A DNA stretch of 64,000 nt from UMGS1312 sp964631595 (GCA_964631595.1 CAZVXL010000006.1:1-64000); one strand, 5' to 3'; shown: positions 42,780 through 51,269, numbered from the stretch's first letter. Numbers and translations are program-made. The notes: generated from the letters alone by a model not told the origin.

Positions 42780-44546
42780 ATGGATAATAACCGAAACGAT
42801 CCGAATACAGAAAGAAACGGGCAAACGCGACGTATTCCCGTTCAGCAGAATAATTCCGAAACGCGGCAGATACCCGTGCAGAGACAATCGTCCCGCGCCG
42901 TCCCGCGTCCCACTCCCGTGCAGTCGGTGAGTGCTGACCCCTCCGAAACGCGGCAGATCCCCGTGCAGAGACAATCGTCCCGTGCCGTCCCGCGTCCCAC
43001 TCCCGTGCAGTCGGTGAGTGCTGACCCTTCGGAAACGCGGCAGATCCCCGTGCAGAGACAATCGTCCCGTGCCGTCCCGCGTCCCACTCCCGTGCAGTCG
43101 GTGAGTGCTGACCCTTCGGAAACGCGGCAGATCCCCGTGCAGAGACAATCGTCCCGTGCCGTCCCGCGTCCAACTCCCGCTCAGTCGGTGAGTGCGGATT
43201 CCTCGGAAACGCGGCAGATCCCGATAGGCGCCGCAGGTGCGGCAGGTGCTCGGTCGGTACCTCATAAGCCGAGCGGAGCAGGTGCTCCGAACGGAGTTCT
43301 CTCCCGCACAAGGCAGGTAAAGATCCCATCCGCTACTCCTACACCCGCCGACAGCAGTGCCGACGGCACCAAGGTAATGCCGACCCCCACCGGTGCGGAG
43401 CTTGAGGCGGCAAAGAAGAAAACGCGCACGCTCCACGTGGATAAGCCCGCCGCCGGCGGAAGCAATGCTCTCGTCAGCATCATCAAGGCGGTCGTGTACA
43501 TTGTTGCCGTGCTTGTGATATCAATCTCCGCCTCCGTATTTATAATTCTCGTCGGCAACGATGTTTACGCCTTCGTCAAATCCGACGAGGTGGTAGAGGT
43601 GACGATACCCGAAAACGCCGACATCGACGACATCGCCTCGATACTTTCAAACAGCAATATCATAAAATATCCTAAGATATTCAAGATGTACGCCGCGCAC
43701 AACAAGGATGACGGAAAATTCATCGCGGGAAGCTACAGCGTTGCCTGCAATCTTGACTACGAGGATCTTCTTTCCTCCTTTAAGAAGCAGGTCGACACGG
43801 GCACCTCATGGGTGACTATCCCCGAGGGCTATACCACCGACGAGATCATAGAGCTCATGGTCGGTATGGGTATCGGCACGAAGGAGGGATACGTTGACGC
43901 GATAAACAACTATCCGTTCGACTATTGGTTTGTAAAGGCGCTTGATTCCCTCGATTGGAAAAGCGCCGGCAGGTACTACCGCCTTGACGGATATCTGTTC
44001 CCCGATACCTACGAATTCTACAACGAATCCTCGGAGAGAGCCGTGATCGAAAAGCTGCTTGCGCGCTTCAACGTGATATTCGGCAAAAAGTACCGAGAGG
44101 CCGCAGATACCATGGGAATGACGGCAGATCAGATCGTGACCGTAGCCTCAATGGTCGAAAAAGAGGCAGGTCAGGCATCGGATTTCCATTTGGTATCCTC
44201 GGTATTCCACAACAGACTGCAAAGTCAGTATTTCCCAAAGCTGCAAAGCGATGCCACCGTGCTGTACGCAATACATCACGACACGGGCAATCGTCCCACC
44301 ACTGTCACTCCCGAGGACAACAGCTCATACGATTCGCCGTACAACACGTATCTGTATGACGGGCTTCCTCCGGGGCCCATTGCAAATCCCAGTGCAAGTG
44401 CGATAAACGCCGCACTCACTCCGGAAAGCACGAATTACTACTACTTCGTATCCTACGGCGTTACCACCTACTTCAGTGAGAACAAGAATCAGCACGATCA
44501 GTATATTGCCATGATCAAGGATCTGATACGGCAGAACGCACAGTAA
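42780..44546 (+). CDS. mltG: Endolytic transglycosylase MltG with minisatellite-encoded N-terminal repeats
   Basis: 588 aa. MltG cuts nascent glycan strands and sets their length. A cytoplasmic N-terminus (~228 aa) carries four tandem 29-aa repeats (residues 26-141; each begins SETRQIPVQRQSSRAVPRPT), then one membrane helix (~229-258), a LysM-like region (VEVTIPENADIDDIASIL, YSVACNLDYEDLL), and the YceG-type catalytic domain. The catalytic Glu lies in VASMVEKEAG (E460/E462), followed by FHNRL and PTTVTPEDNSSYDSPYNTY. Family members usually have short N-termini, so the repeats are unusual. TTGGAGGTTTATCC precedes the ATG. Confidence 0.95.
   Translation: MDNNRNDPNTERNGQTRRIPVQQNNSETRQIPVQRQSSRAVPRPTPVQSVSADPSETRQIPVQRQSSRAVPRPTPVQSVSADPSETRQIPVQRQSSRAVPRPTPVQSVSADPSETRQIPVQRQSSRAVPRPTPAQSVSADSSETRQIPIGAAGAAGARSVPHKPSGAGAPNGVLSRTRQVKIPSATPTPADSSADGTKVMPTPTGAELEAAKKKTRTLHVDKPAAGGSNALVSIIKAVVYIVAVLVISISASVFIILVGNDVYAFVKSDEVVEVTIPENADIDDIASILSNSNIIKYPKIFKMYAAHNKDDGKFIAGSYSVACNLDYEDLLSSFKKQVDTGTSWVTIPEGYTTDEIIELMVGMGIGTKEGYVDAINNYPFDYWFVKALDSLDWKSAGRYYRLDGYLFPDTYEFYNESSERAVIEKLLARFNVIFGKKYREAADTMGMTADQIVTVASMVEKEAGQASDFHLVSSVFHNRLQSQYFPKLQSDATVLYAIHHDTGNRPTTVTPEDNSSYDSPYNTYLYDGLPPGPIANPSASAINAALTPESTNYYYFVSYGVTTYFSENKNQHDQYIAMIKDLIRQNAQ
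42855..43202 (+). repeat. Four tandem 87-nt repeats inside mltG
   Basis: Four head-to-tail 87-nt units, starting at 42855, 42942, 43029 and 43116, differ at only a few positions, and the unit length preserves frame (29 codons). A partial fifth begins at 43203 (SETRQIP). An in-frame minisatellite, likely to vary in copy number. Confidence 0.95.
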
Positions 44547-44556
44547 AACACGAACA

Positions 44557-44592
44557 CCCCGCCTATTGCATGACGATAGGCGGGGCTTTTTC
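44557..44592 (+). terminator. Terminator after mltG
   Basis: Perfect 10-bp stem CCCCGCCTAT / ATAGGCGGGG with a 9-nt loop, followed by CTTTTTC. Confidence 0.92.
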
Positions 44593-44751
44593 TTCCGGGG
44601 CGGTCATTTTGCCGCGCGGTGCATACACTGTTAGGGAAGCTTCATTCAGCAGGGGGAGGGACAAAAAGTGCCGTCCCGTTTGAGCCTCGTGCCCGCTTCC
44701 GCCTGCGACGGAGTCGTCACAGCTCCAAAAAGAGAAAGGCATGGTATTATT

Positions 44752-45150
44752 ATGACAGATCAAAGCTATGCTCCGACGGATAATATCGGATATCTCCGCT
44801 TTTCCGTCGGAACTGCCGGAAACACGATCCCCGTAAGAGATGCGACCGTATATGTGTACACGGAGGGCGGCGGCAAGAGAGCGCTTCTCTACACGCTTGT
44901 CTCCGATGAGGACGGCATCACAAGCACCGTGGCTCTGCCGACTCCGCCGCTTGCGGAATCGTTTCTGCCTCGGGGGTCGATACCCTTTTCGACCTACAGC
45001 ATATATGCGACAAAGGAGGGCTTCTATCCCTCGGAGGGGCGCACAGTTCCGCTGTTTCCGAGCATAACCTCGATACAGCCGATAAATCTTATACCCGTAT
45101 CGGTGCTCCCCGACGGAGCTTCCCTTGAAGAAGGAGGTATCACAGAATGA
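44752..45150 (+). CDS. Carboxypeptidase-regulatory-like beta domain protein
   Basis: 132 aa from ATG 44752. A single beta-sandwich-like domain (GYLRFSVGTAGNTIPVRDAT, VYVYTEGGGKRALLYTLVSD, YSIYATKEGFYPSEGRTVPL) similar to the CarboxypepD_reg fold. No signal peptide. Its stop overlaps the start of the peptidoglycan-binding gene (ATGA), so the two act together. Possibly a spore- or wall-associated structural protein; function unknown. Confidence 0.75.
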   Translation: MTDQSYAPTDNIGYLRFSVGTAGNTIPVRDATVYVYTEGGGKRALLYTLVSDEDGITSTVALPTPPLAESFLPRGSIPFSTYSIYATKEGFYPSEGRTVPLFPSITSIQPINLIPVSVLPDGASLEEGGITE

Positions 45151-46508
45151 CCGAGCAAAATCTCCCCGTCATTCCGGAAAGCATAACGGTGCATCTCGGT
45201 GCGCCGAGTGAGCCGGCTCAAAACGTAACAGTCAGCTTCCCCGAATACATAAAGAACGTGGCTTCAAGTGAGGTGTACCCCACGTGGCCGGAAAGCGCGC
45301 TCAGAGCGAACATTCTTGCCCAGATATCCTTTACGCTGAACCGCATCTATACGGAGTTTTACCGCAGTCAGGGCTACAGCTTCGATATCACAAATTCCAC
45401 CGCCATCGACCAATCCTTTATTTACGGCAGGGATATTTTTGAGAACATATCCCGCATAGTCGATGAGATATTCACCGACTACATCTCGCGCAGGGGCAGT
45501 GTTGAGCCGCTGTTCGCGGCATATTGCGACGGAGCTGAGGTGGTATGCAACGGGCTGTCCCAATGGGGCAGTGTTTCGCTTGCGGAGGCGGGGCGAACGC
45601 CGTATGAGATATTGCAGGCGTACTTCGGTGATGACATTGACATAATCTCGGACAACAGAGTGGAGAACGTCTCCGAGAGCTTCCCGAACATAAATCTCAC
45701 CCTCGGCATATCCGGTAACGACGTCGCCTTTATCCAGCGGCGGCTCAACAGGATAGCGCGGAACTACCCTTCTATCCCGAGGATAAGCGCTCCCGTCGGC
45801 ATATACAACGAGGAAACAGAGGAGGCGGTGCGGGAATTCCAGCGCATCTTCGATCTCACCCCCGACGGAATAGTCGGCAGGGCGACGTGGTACAAGATCG
45901 CACGCATCTACAATGCGGTGCGCCGCCTTTCCGAGGTCAATTCCGAGGGTATACCGCCCGAGGACGTGACCGACGTTTTCCAAGCGGAGCTTAGTGAGGG
46001 GGATGTCGGCAACGATGTTCGGAATCTGCAATACTTCCTCGCCTTCATTGCCGAGTTCGATCCGTCGATCCCGAAAATACAGATCGACGGGGCGTTCGGC
46101 CCCGCAACTGTCTCGGCGGTCGAAGCATACCAACGCAAATACAACCTCCCCATCACCGGCGCCGTAACGCTTCCCACGTGGCAGAGCATCTACAGCACAT
46201 ACGTATCGCTTCTCGCCTCTCTCCCCGATGAGTATCTCGACCGCGTATCATTTCTGTATTCGGGCACTCCACTTGCCGTCGGCTCAAGGGGCGATTCGGT
46301 CAGACACCTGCAGGAATATCTGAATTACATCGGGGACTACTACCCGAGTATTCCGAAGATCGCCGTGGACGGCATCTTCGGATATTCGACTCTGGATGCG
46401 GTGAACGCCTTCAGAGAGATCTTCGGGCTTCCGAGCTCACAAAGTGTCGGCTTCCCCACATGGAATGAGATAACCTCCGTCTACGGAGAGCTCCGTGAGG
46501 GCGAATGA
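45147..46508 (+). CDS. Protein with SpoIID-like N-terminal region and three peptidoglycan-binding repeats
   Basis: 453 aa, no signal peptide. N-terminal ~190 aa resemble SpoIID/LytB-type domains (SEVYPTWPESALRANILAQI, CDGAEVVCNGLSQWGSVSLA). Three PG_binding_1-type repeats follow (~195-255, ~275-345, ~360-440), each with a run such as VAFIQRRLNRIARNYPSIPR, VRNLQYFLAFIAEFDPSIPK or VRHLQEYLNYIGDYYPSIPK and a D-G-x-F/I-G turn. The conserved YPSIP phrase in all three is distinctive. Known in Clostridia near spore cortex genes; a role in spore wall or envelope is inferred. Translationally coupled to the preceding gene. Confidence 0.82.
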   Translation: MTEQNLPVIPESITVHLGAPSEPAQNVTVSFPEYIKNVASSEVYPTWPESALRANILAQISFTLNRIYTEFYRSQGYSFDITNSTAIDQSFIYGRDIFENISRIVDEIFTDYISRRGSVEPLFAAYCDGAEVVCNGLSQWGSVSLAEAGRTPYEILQAYFGDDIDIISDNRVENVSESFPNINLTLGISGNDVAFIQRRLNRIARNYPSIPRISAPVGIYNEETEEAVREFQRIFDLTPDGIVGRATWYKIARIYNAVRRLSEVNSEGIPPEDVTDVFQAELSEGDVGNDVRNLQYFLAFIAEFDPSIPKIQIDGAFGPATVSAVEAYQRKYNLPITGAVTLPTWQSIYSTYVSLLASLPDEYLDRVSFLYSGTPLAVGSRGDSVRHLQEYLNYIGDYYPSIPKIAVDGIFGYSTLDAVNAFREIFGLPSSQSVGFPTWNEITSVYGELREGE

Positions 46509-46577
46509 GCCCCGCCGCACCCCGATAGAATACAACACGGCAGACAGCCGCACGCCGTGACGCCGCAAATACAGCTT

Positions 46578-46620
46578 CAGCCGTAACGTCCGAGATGGCG
46601 TTACGGCTGAATTGTTTTTA
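46578..46620 (+). terminator. Terminator after the peptidoglycan-binding gene
   Basis: Perfect 11-bp stem CAGCCGTAACG / CGTTACGGCTG with a 10-nt loop, then AATTGTTTTTA. Confidence 0.9.
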
Positions 46621-46679
46621 TATTTATCCGGCATCCGCCGCACCGCAGGATGCGGGGAGTCTTTGTGCCGAGGCGAGAC

Positions 46680-46952
46680 TCACTTTTTTCTGTGCTCCGA
46701 TTTGTGGAACAGAGCCGAGTAGAGCCGCCTTACGTTTTTTTCGTTCACAAACGGGATCAGGCAGAGGTAATGGCAACGGAGTTCCTTGCGCCAGTAGTGA
46801 TATTCTCTTTCCTCGCAGGCGCGCTTCAACTCGCCCGTAATATACCGTGTCTCACCGTTAAAGCCTATGAAAAATCTGACCAGCCTCAGCGTGATGAAAA
46901 ACAGCAATATAAATATCACCGCAAGACCGCCCAACAGAAACTCACTTTTCAT
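46680..46952 (-). CDS. Small single-helix membrane protein
   Basis: 90 aa. One helix (residues ~5-27: LLGGLAVIFILLFFITLRLV) then a charged cytoplasmic domain with GETRYITGELKRACEEREYH and HYLCLIPFVN. A strong ribosome site AAAGGAG sits 7 nt before the ATG. No family recognised. It lies just outside the recombinase element and faces the same way as the recombinase. Confidence 0.75.
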   Translation of the reverse strand: MKSEFLLGGLAVIFILLFFITLRLVRFFIGFNGETRYITGELKRACEEREYHYWRKELRCHYLCLIPFVNEKNVRRLYSALFHKSEHRKK

Positions 46953-46981
46953 TAAGTCACTCCTTTGCAGATCATGTCACA

Positions 46982-47023
46982 GGCGATCAAAGGACACAAA
47001 TTGCTTTATGTCCCTTGATCGCC
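46982..47023. repeat. Hairpin upstream of the small membrane protein gene
   Basis: Stem GGCGATCAAAGGACA (46982-46996) with TGTCCCTTGATCGCC (47009-47023), one A-C mismatch and a 12-nt loop. No T-run follows. The remaining sequence up to 47164 shows one further short hairpin (CTCCG/CGGAG near 47026) and no gene. Confidence 0.6.
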
Positions 47024-47164
47024 CCTCCGTCCGAGGCGGAGAGGACTTTTGGGGAAGCTATATGAATAGATTAGCTCACATCATTCATTATCGGTGCAAA
47101 GCCACCGCAAAGCACGGGCACTATCCGTCCGAATCGCTTTATCGCAGCCCGATCAAAGAGGAAT

Positions 47165-47202
47165 TTTCGCACCTGTCCGTTTCGCAGAGTTCAGCACTCT
47201 GC
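47165..47202 (+). repeat. Left terminal inverted repeat (38 bp)
   Basis: Contains TTCGCACCTGTCCG then TTTCGCAGAG and TTCAGCACTCTGC; exact reverse complement of 48617-48654. The GCAGAG/CTCTGC half is itself a small hairpin. Confidence 0.93.
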
Positions 47203-47274
47203 CGAAATCGGCAAAAAGCCGAGCAGTAAAGGGCATCGGCATATATTCCGACTGCTCATTCGACGGCGTTAATA

Positions 47275-48390
47275 TCAGTATCCGATAGATGACAGCTTCA
47301 TCATGTTCTCCCGCTTCAGCTCAATTGATGAATGAACGTATCTTTCCAAGGTGATCTGCGGACTTGCGTGTCCCAAGACCTCCGACAGGGATTTGATCTC
47401 AAAGCCAACCTCCACGCATCGCGTGGCAAAGCTGTGGCGGAGAGTGTGAAAATGTACTCCCGCAAGCCCGCACTCCTCGGCGTAATGCTTCATCTTGTAT
47501 TGAAGCGTCCTCGGCTCAATATACCTGTTCTCCTCTCCCGTCAAAATATATGCGTCCCGCTCGGTGCAAAATCTTTTGCACAGCTCTATCGCAAACGGAG
47601 ACAGCGGTATCACTCTTGATGAAGAAAAGCTTTTCGGATCGCTGATGATGATCCTTGTCTTTGAGCCGTCCGAGCTGTCCATGTTTTTTATTCTCTGCAT
47701 CGCAGATCTCACATATACCACGCCGTCATCAAGTGAAATATCGCGCCACCGCAGGGCGCAGACCTCGCCTATGCGAAGCCCCGTGAGCAGTGTAAAGAGA
47801 GTTCCGAATTTGCATCTGTCCGTGCCGCCCGAAAGATAGCTTACAAGGCATATCTGCTCGTCTCGGGACAGCACGCGCATCTCCTTTCTCTCCGCCTTTG
47901 GGTATACTATCTCCACACCGCGCAGATACGGAGAACGCTTCTCGGTATATACCAGCACCGCATGCAGTACCGTCAGTATATCCCGCACGGTTTTTGCCGA
48001 AAGCCCGCGCTTGTGAATGAGATCGTAGGCGAACTGCTCCACTGTCGGTGAATCGAGCAAGGCGACAAGACAGCCGCCGAGAGAGGGCTTTATGTGGGCT
48101 TCGATCACCGTGGAGTATTTTATGTAGGTCGATTCCTTGACCGTGCTCCGCTTCAGCCTCAGCCATTCATCGCAAAATGTCCCGAGTCTCACCCGCCGTC
48201 CGACGTCACCCAAAAGCTCATTGCCGAGCAAAGCCGCTCTTGCCGTATTGACCCTGTCCTTTGCCTCTCGGTAGCTTTTGCCGTAGCAATAGCCGTATAC
48301 CGCTCTGCCGCTCGGAGCACGTGACTTTATATATCTGGCTTCCCAGCGTCCGTCCTTTCTTTTGTATATGTTTTCACCCTTTTTGCTCAT
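47275..48390 (-). CDS. Tyrosine recombinase / integrase
   Basis: 371 aa. The N-terminal AP2-like arm-binding region (ENIYKRKDGRWEARYIKSR) and a SAM-like core-binding domain (~65-165) precede the catalytic domain. All active-site residues are present: R206 (TGLRIGE), K253, H315-x-x-R318 (HTLRHSFATR), H341 (LGHA) and Y351 (ERYVHSS). Domain order is that of Tn916/phage integrases, yet there is no excisionase or cargo. AGGAGGATAAAAATC precedes the ATG. The gene lies wholly between the inverted repeats. Confidence 0.95.
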   Translation of the reverse strand: MSKKGENIYKRKDGRWEARYIKSRAPSGRAVYGYCYGKSYREAKDRVNTARAALLGNELLGDVGRRVRLGTFCDEWLRLKRSTVKESTYIKYSTVIEAHIKPSLGGCLVALLDSPTVEQFAYDLIHKRGLSAKTVRDILTVLHAVLVYTEKRSPYLRGVEIVYPKAERKEMRVLSRDEQICLVSYLSGGTDRCKFGTLFTLLTGLRIGEVCALRWRDISLDDGVVYVRSAMQRIKNMDSSDGSKTRIIISDPKSFSSSRVIPLSPFAIELCKRFCTERDAYILTGEENRYIEPRTLQYKMKHYAEECGLAGVHFHTLRHSFATRCVEVGFEIKSLSEVLGHASPQITLERYVHSSIELKRENMMKLSSIGY

Positions 48391-48616
48391 GATTTTTATC
48401 CTCCTTGATCTTAGGGTAATAATATTTTAGTGAAAAAATTGCGGCTTTGCTGACTGGAATTTTGACGGCGAAAAAACAAAAACCGACGTTTTTTGGAAAA
48501 TATCCGCACTCTTTTCCCGTTTGATCCGACGTGCGTCTTTATTTTTTGAACGAAAAATTAAAAAATGTAGTGGTTACTACTTGAAAAAACGTTCAATATA
48601 TGATACAATATTTGTC
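48391..48616. other. AT-rich region upstream of the recombinase with nested palindromes
   Basis: No gene. It contains GTAGTGGTTACTAC (a 5-bp hairpin with loop GGTT) nested inside a wider inverted pair TTGAACG / CGTTCAA (near 48546 and 48589). These could be core or arm binding sites for the recombinase. Confidence 0.5.
48581..48609 (+). promoter_or_regulatory. Outward promoter at the right end of the recombinase element
   Basis: -35 TTGAAA (48581-48586), 17-nt spacer, -10 TACAAT (48604-48609) with an extended TG. It points away from the recombinase gene and towards the right inverted repeat. Confidence 0.75.
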
Positions 48617-48669
48617 GCAGAGTGCTGAACTCTGCGAAACGGACAGGTGCGAAATGCACCTGTCCGTTT
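48616..48669 (+). ncRNA. Candidate ~54-nt structured RNA in the right inverted repeat
   Basis: Starting at the expected initiation point of the 48581-48609 promoter, the sequence folds into hairpin 1 (GCAGAG/CTCTGC, loop TGCTGAA) and then a perfect 10-bp terminator stem (GGACAGGTGC/GCACCTGTCC, loop GAAAT) followed by GTTTT. No ribosome site or ATG fits inside. Inferred from sequence only. Confidence 0.5.
48617..48654 (+). repeat. Right terminal inverted repeat (38 bp)
   Basis: Exact reverse complement of 47165-47202. It overlaps the start of the terminator hairpin, whose second arm extends outside the repeat to 48665. Confidence 0.93.
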
Positions 48670-48695
48670 TCGACCTTCAAAATACGCGTAATGCG

Positions 48696-48734
48696 AAAAA
48701 GTCCATAGCCAAGGCAAGAGCCTTGGCTATGGAC
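48696..48734 (-). terminator. Terminator of the ctsR-clpC operon
   Basis: Perfect 15-bp stem GTCCATAGCCAAGGC / GCCTTGGCTATGGAC with loop TCTT, followed on the minus strand by TTTTTCGC. Confidence 0.95.
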
Positions 48735-48788
48735 CCGGATTTGCCGCCGCATTATTCTTTTCGGCCGCAGTCCCAAACGCACACACTG

Positions 48789-51224
48789 TTATTCGGTTTT
48801 GTCCTCGACGGAGTAGCGTATTTCTCCGTCCTCGGTATATGCCATGACGGTATCGCCCTTCTTTACGGCTCCCGACAGCATTGTCTCGGAGAGGCTGTCC
48901 TCGACCTTACGGATTATCGCCCTACGCAGCGGACGTGCGCCGTATACCGGATCGAAGCCCTCCTTTGCCAAAAGCTCGGCAACATCATCACCGAAGGTGA
49001 TGTCTATACCGTTATCGTTTATCCTGCGCTTTGTATCCTCAAGCATAAGCGATGCTATCCTGCGTATATCCTCATCGGTCAGCTTATTGAATACTATGAT
49101 CTCGTCGATACGGTTAAGGAACTCCGGTCTGAAGGTCTGCTTCAATGCATCCATAACGGAGGACTTCATCTTATCCTGTCCGTCGGAGACGCCGCCTCCG
49201 GTAAATCCGAGCGGCTTCGGCTGAGTGATGCTCGAAGCGCCGACGTTGGAGGTCATGATTATTACGGTGTTTTTGAAATCCACACGCCGTCCCTGCGAAT
49301 CGGTCAGAATACCGTCCTCAAGTATCTGGAGCAGTATATTGAACACATCGGGGTGCGCCTTTTCGATCTCGTCAAAGAGCACCACGGAATACGGGTGCCT
49401 GCGGATCTTCTCCGTCAGCTGTCCGCCGTCATCGTAGCCCACGTAGCCGGGAGGTGAGCCGATGAGCTTTGAGGTGCTGTGCTTCTCCATATATTCCGAC
49501 ATATCGACTCGGATCATGGCGTTTTCATCACCGAACATCACCTCGGCAAGAGCCTTTGTAAGCTCGGTCTTACCGACACCGGTGGGACCGAGGAAGATAA
49601 ACGAGCCGATAGGTCTCCTCGGATCCTTCAGTCCGACTCTGCCGCGGCGTATCGCCCTTGCGACAGCCTCGACCGCCGCATCCTGTCCTATGATCCTTCC
49701 GCGCAGGATATCGTCAAGATGCAGGAGTCTCTCACCCTCCTCCTCTCCGAGCTTCTTCACGGGAATACCCGTCCACGCGGTCACTATATCGCATATCTCG
49801 TCGGCGCCGACGACAGCCTCCTCCGTCGCGGAAGCGGCAGTCTTCTTTTTCAGCTCCTCCAGCTCATCCTTCAGCTTCTTTTCCCTGTCTCTGAGAGATG
49901 CCGCCTCCTCGAAGTTCTCCGCAAGTATCGCTTCCTCCTTTTCCGCCGATGCCGCCTTGACCTTTTCCTCAAGCTCGCGTACCTCGGGTGTCGGAGTGAA
50001 GCTCTGTATCCTCATCTTCGATGCCGCCTCATCTATCAGATCTATCGCCTTATCCGGCAGGTATCTGTCTCCGATGTATCTCACGGAGAGCTTCACCGCC
50101 GCATCTATCGCCTCATCCGATATCTTCAGCTTGTGGTGCGCCTCATACTTATCGCGGAGTCCCTTCAGTATCATGACAGCCTCCTCCGGTGTGGGCTCGC
50201 CCACCGTTACCGACTGAAACCGCCTTTCAAGCGCCGCATCCTTTTCGATGTACCTTCTGTATTCATCTATGGTTGTGGCACCTATCACCTGCATCTCGCC
50301 TCTCGCAAGAGCGGGCTTTATTATATTCGCGGCATCTACCGCGCCCTCCGCTCCGCCGGCGCCTATAATGGTGTGTATCTCATCAATGAACAGAATGATC
50401 GACGGATCCTTCGCCACCTCCGCCATCACGCCCTTCATACGCTCCTCAAACTCACCTCGGTATTTCGCTCCCGCGATCATGGAGGAAATATCAAGTGTGA
50501 TTATCTGCTTATCTCTCAGGGTTTCCGGCACGCTTCCGTTCACTATTCGCTGGGCAAGTCCCTCGACCACCGCCGTTTTACCGACGCCCGGCTCTCCTAT
50601 AAGGCACGGATTGTTCTTCGTGCGGCGGGAGAGGATCTGGATAACCCTCTCCGTCTCCGTGTCTCTGCCGATGATCGGGTCAAGCTTTCCCTCTCTTGCC
50701 GCAGCGCACAGATCCCTTCCGTAGGACGAGAGCGTCGGAGCGCCCTTCACCGTCTCCTTCTTGCCGCCGTCTCCGCCGCCGGCGCCGTCCGATGTGCCGA
50801 GGCAGCTCATGATACCCGCTTCGATATCCTTGGCTCCGGCTCCCTGCGCCTTTATGAGCTGCATGGCGAAGCATTCCGGCTCGTCAAGTATCGCAAGGAG
50901 CAGATGCTCCGTGCCGATGTAGCTGTGTCCGAGTGATGCCGATCTCATCGCCGAGCCCTCGATTATCTTCTTCGTTCGCGGAGTCATATCCCCCGCGCTC
51001 ACATTCGACGGCTCTCCCCTGCCGGCAGTCTTTTCCACCATTGCCTGCGACTGCTCAAGCGTGATGTTCGCGCCGCTCAGCACTCTGTAGGCGATGCTGT
51101 CCGGCTCCGACAGCAGACCGAGCAGCAAATGCTCGGAGCCGACATACGAATGTCCCATTTCACGGGCATAGTACAATGCCTTGTTAAGCGAATTTTGCGC
51201 TTTTCTTGTAAATCTGCTCGTCAT
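48789..51224 (-). CDS. clpC: ATP-dependent Clp protease ATP-binding subunit ClpC
   Basis: 811-aa HSP100 unfoldase that feeds substrates to ClpP and, in Firmicutes, degrades arginine-phosphorylated proteins. Order: two N-terminal Clp repeats (NKALYYAREMGHSYVGSEHL, IGTEHLLLAIL), AAA-1 with IGEPGVGKTAVVEGLA and IILFIDEIHTIIG, a middle domain with a UVR-like segment, AAA-2 with LGPTGVGKTELTKALAE and VVLFDEIEKAHPD. Last gene of the CtsR operon; a strong terminator follows. Confidence 0.98.
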   Translation of the reverse strand: MTSRFTRKAQNSLNKALYYAREMGHSYVGSEHLLLGLLSEPDSIAYRVLSGANITLEQSQAMVEKTAGRGEPSNVSAGDMTPRTKKIIEGSAMRSASLGHSYIGTEHLLLAILDEPECFAMQLIKAQGAGAKDIEAGIMSCLGTSDGAGGGDGGKKETVKGAPTLSSYGRDLCAAAREGKLDPIIGRDTETERVIQILSRRTKNNPCLIGEPGVGKTAVVEGLAQRIVNGSVPETLRDKQIITLDISSMIAGAKYRGEFEERMKGVMAEVAKDPSIILFIDEIHTIIGAGGAEGAVDAANIIKPALARGEMQVIGATTIDEYRRYIEKDAALERRFQSVTVGEPTPEEAVMILKGLRDKYEAHHKLKISDEAIDAAVKLSVRYIGDRYLPDKAIDLIDEAASKMRIQSFTPTPEVRELEEKVKAASAEKEEAILAENFEEAASLRDREKKLKDELEELKKKTAASATEEAVVGADEICDIVTAWTGIPVKKLGEEEGERLLHLDDILRGRIIGQDAAVEAVARAIRRGRVGLKDPRRPIGSFIFLGPTGVGKTELTKALAEVMFGDENAMIRVDMSEYMEKHSTSKLIGSPPGYVGYDDGGQLTEKIRRHPYSVVLFDEIEKAHPDVFNILLQILEDGILTDSQGRRVDFKNTVIIMTSNVGASSITQPKPLGFTGGGVSDGQDKMKSSVMDALKQTFRPEFLNRIDEIIVFNKLTDEDIRRIASLMLEDTKRRINDNGIDITFGDDVAELLAKEGFDPVYGARPLRRAIIRKVEDSLSETMLSGAVKKGDTVMAYTEDGEIRYSVEDKTE

Positions 51225-51269
51225 AATATCAGTCCTTTCCGTTATTCTCCGTATTAAGCACCCGTGAGG

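Larger units (their letters stand above)
47165..48654. mobile_element. Single-gene tyrosine-recombinase element with 38-bp terminal inverted repeats
   Basis: Bounded by perfect 38-bp inverted repeats at 47165-47202 and 48617-48654. The only gene inside is the recombinase. About 226 nt of AT-rich sequence upstream of it hold nested palindromes and an outward promoter. No target-site duplication is visible outside the repeats. It could be a minimal mobile element or a segment that the enzyme inverts. Confidence 0.7.

Noticed and set aside
42738..43436. Minus-strand frames with repeated peptides, and a CRISPR-like look to the mltG repeats
   Set aside because: The repeats are contiguous 87-nt coding units without unique spacers, in frame with MltG; the minus frames are shadows.
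46867..47229. 120-aa plus-strand frame running into the left end of the recombinase element
   Set aside because: No ribosome site, it overlaps a real small gene on the other strand, and it reads through a hairpin and an inverted repeat.
48558..48782. 74-aa minus-strand frame at the right end of the recombinase element
   Set aside because: It crosses a promoter, the inverted repeat and a terminator stem. The peptide it shares with the left end comes from the repeat itself.
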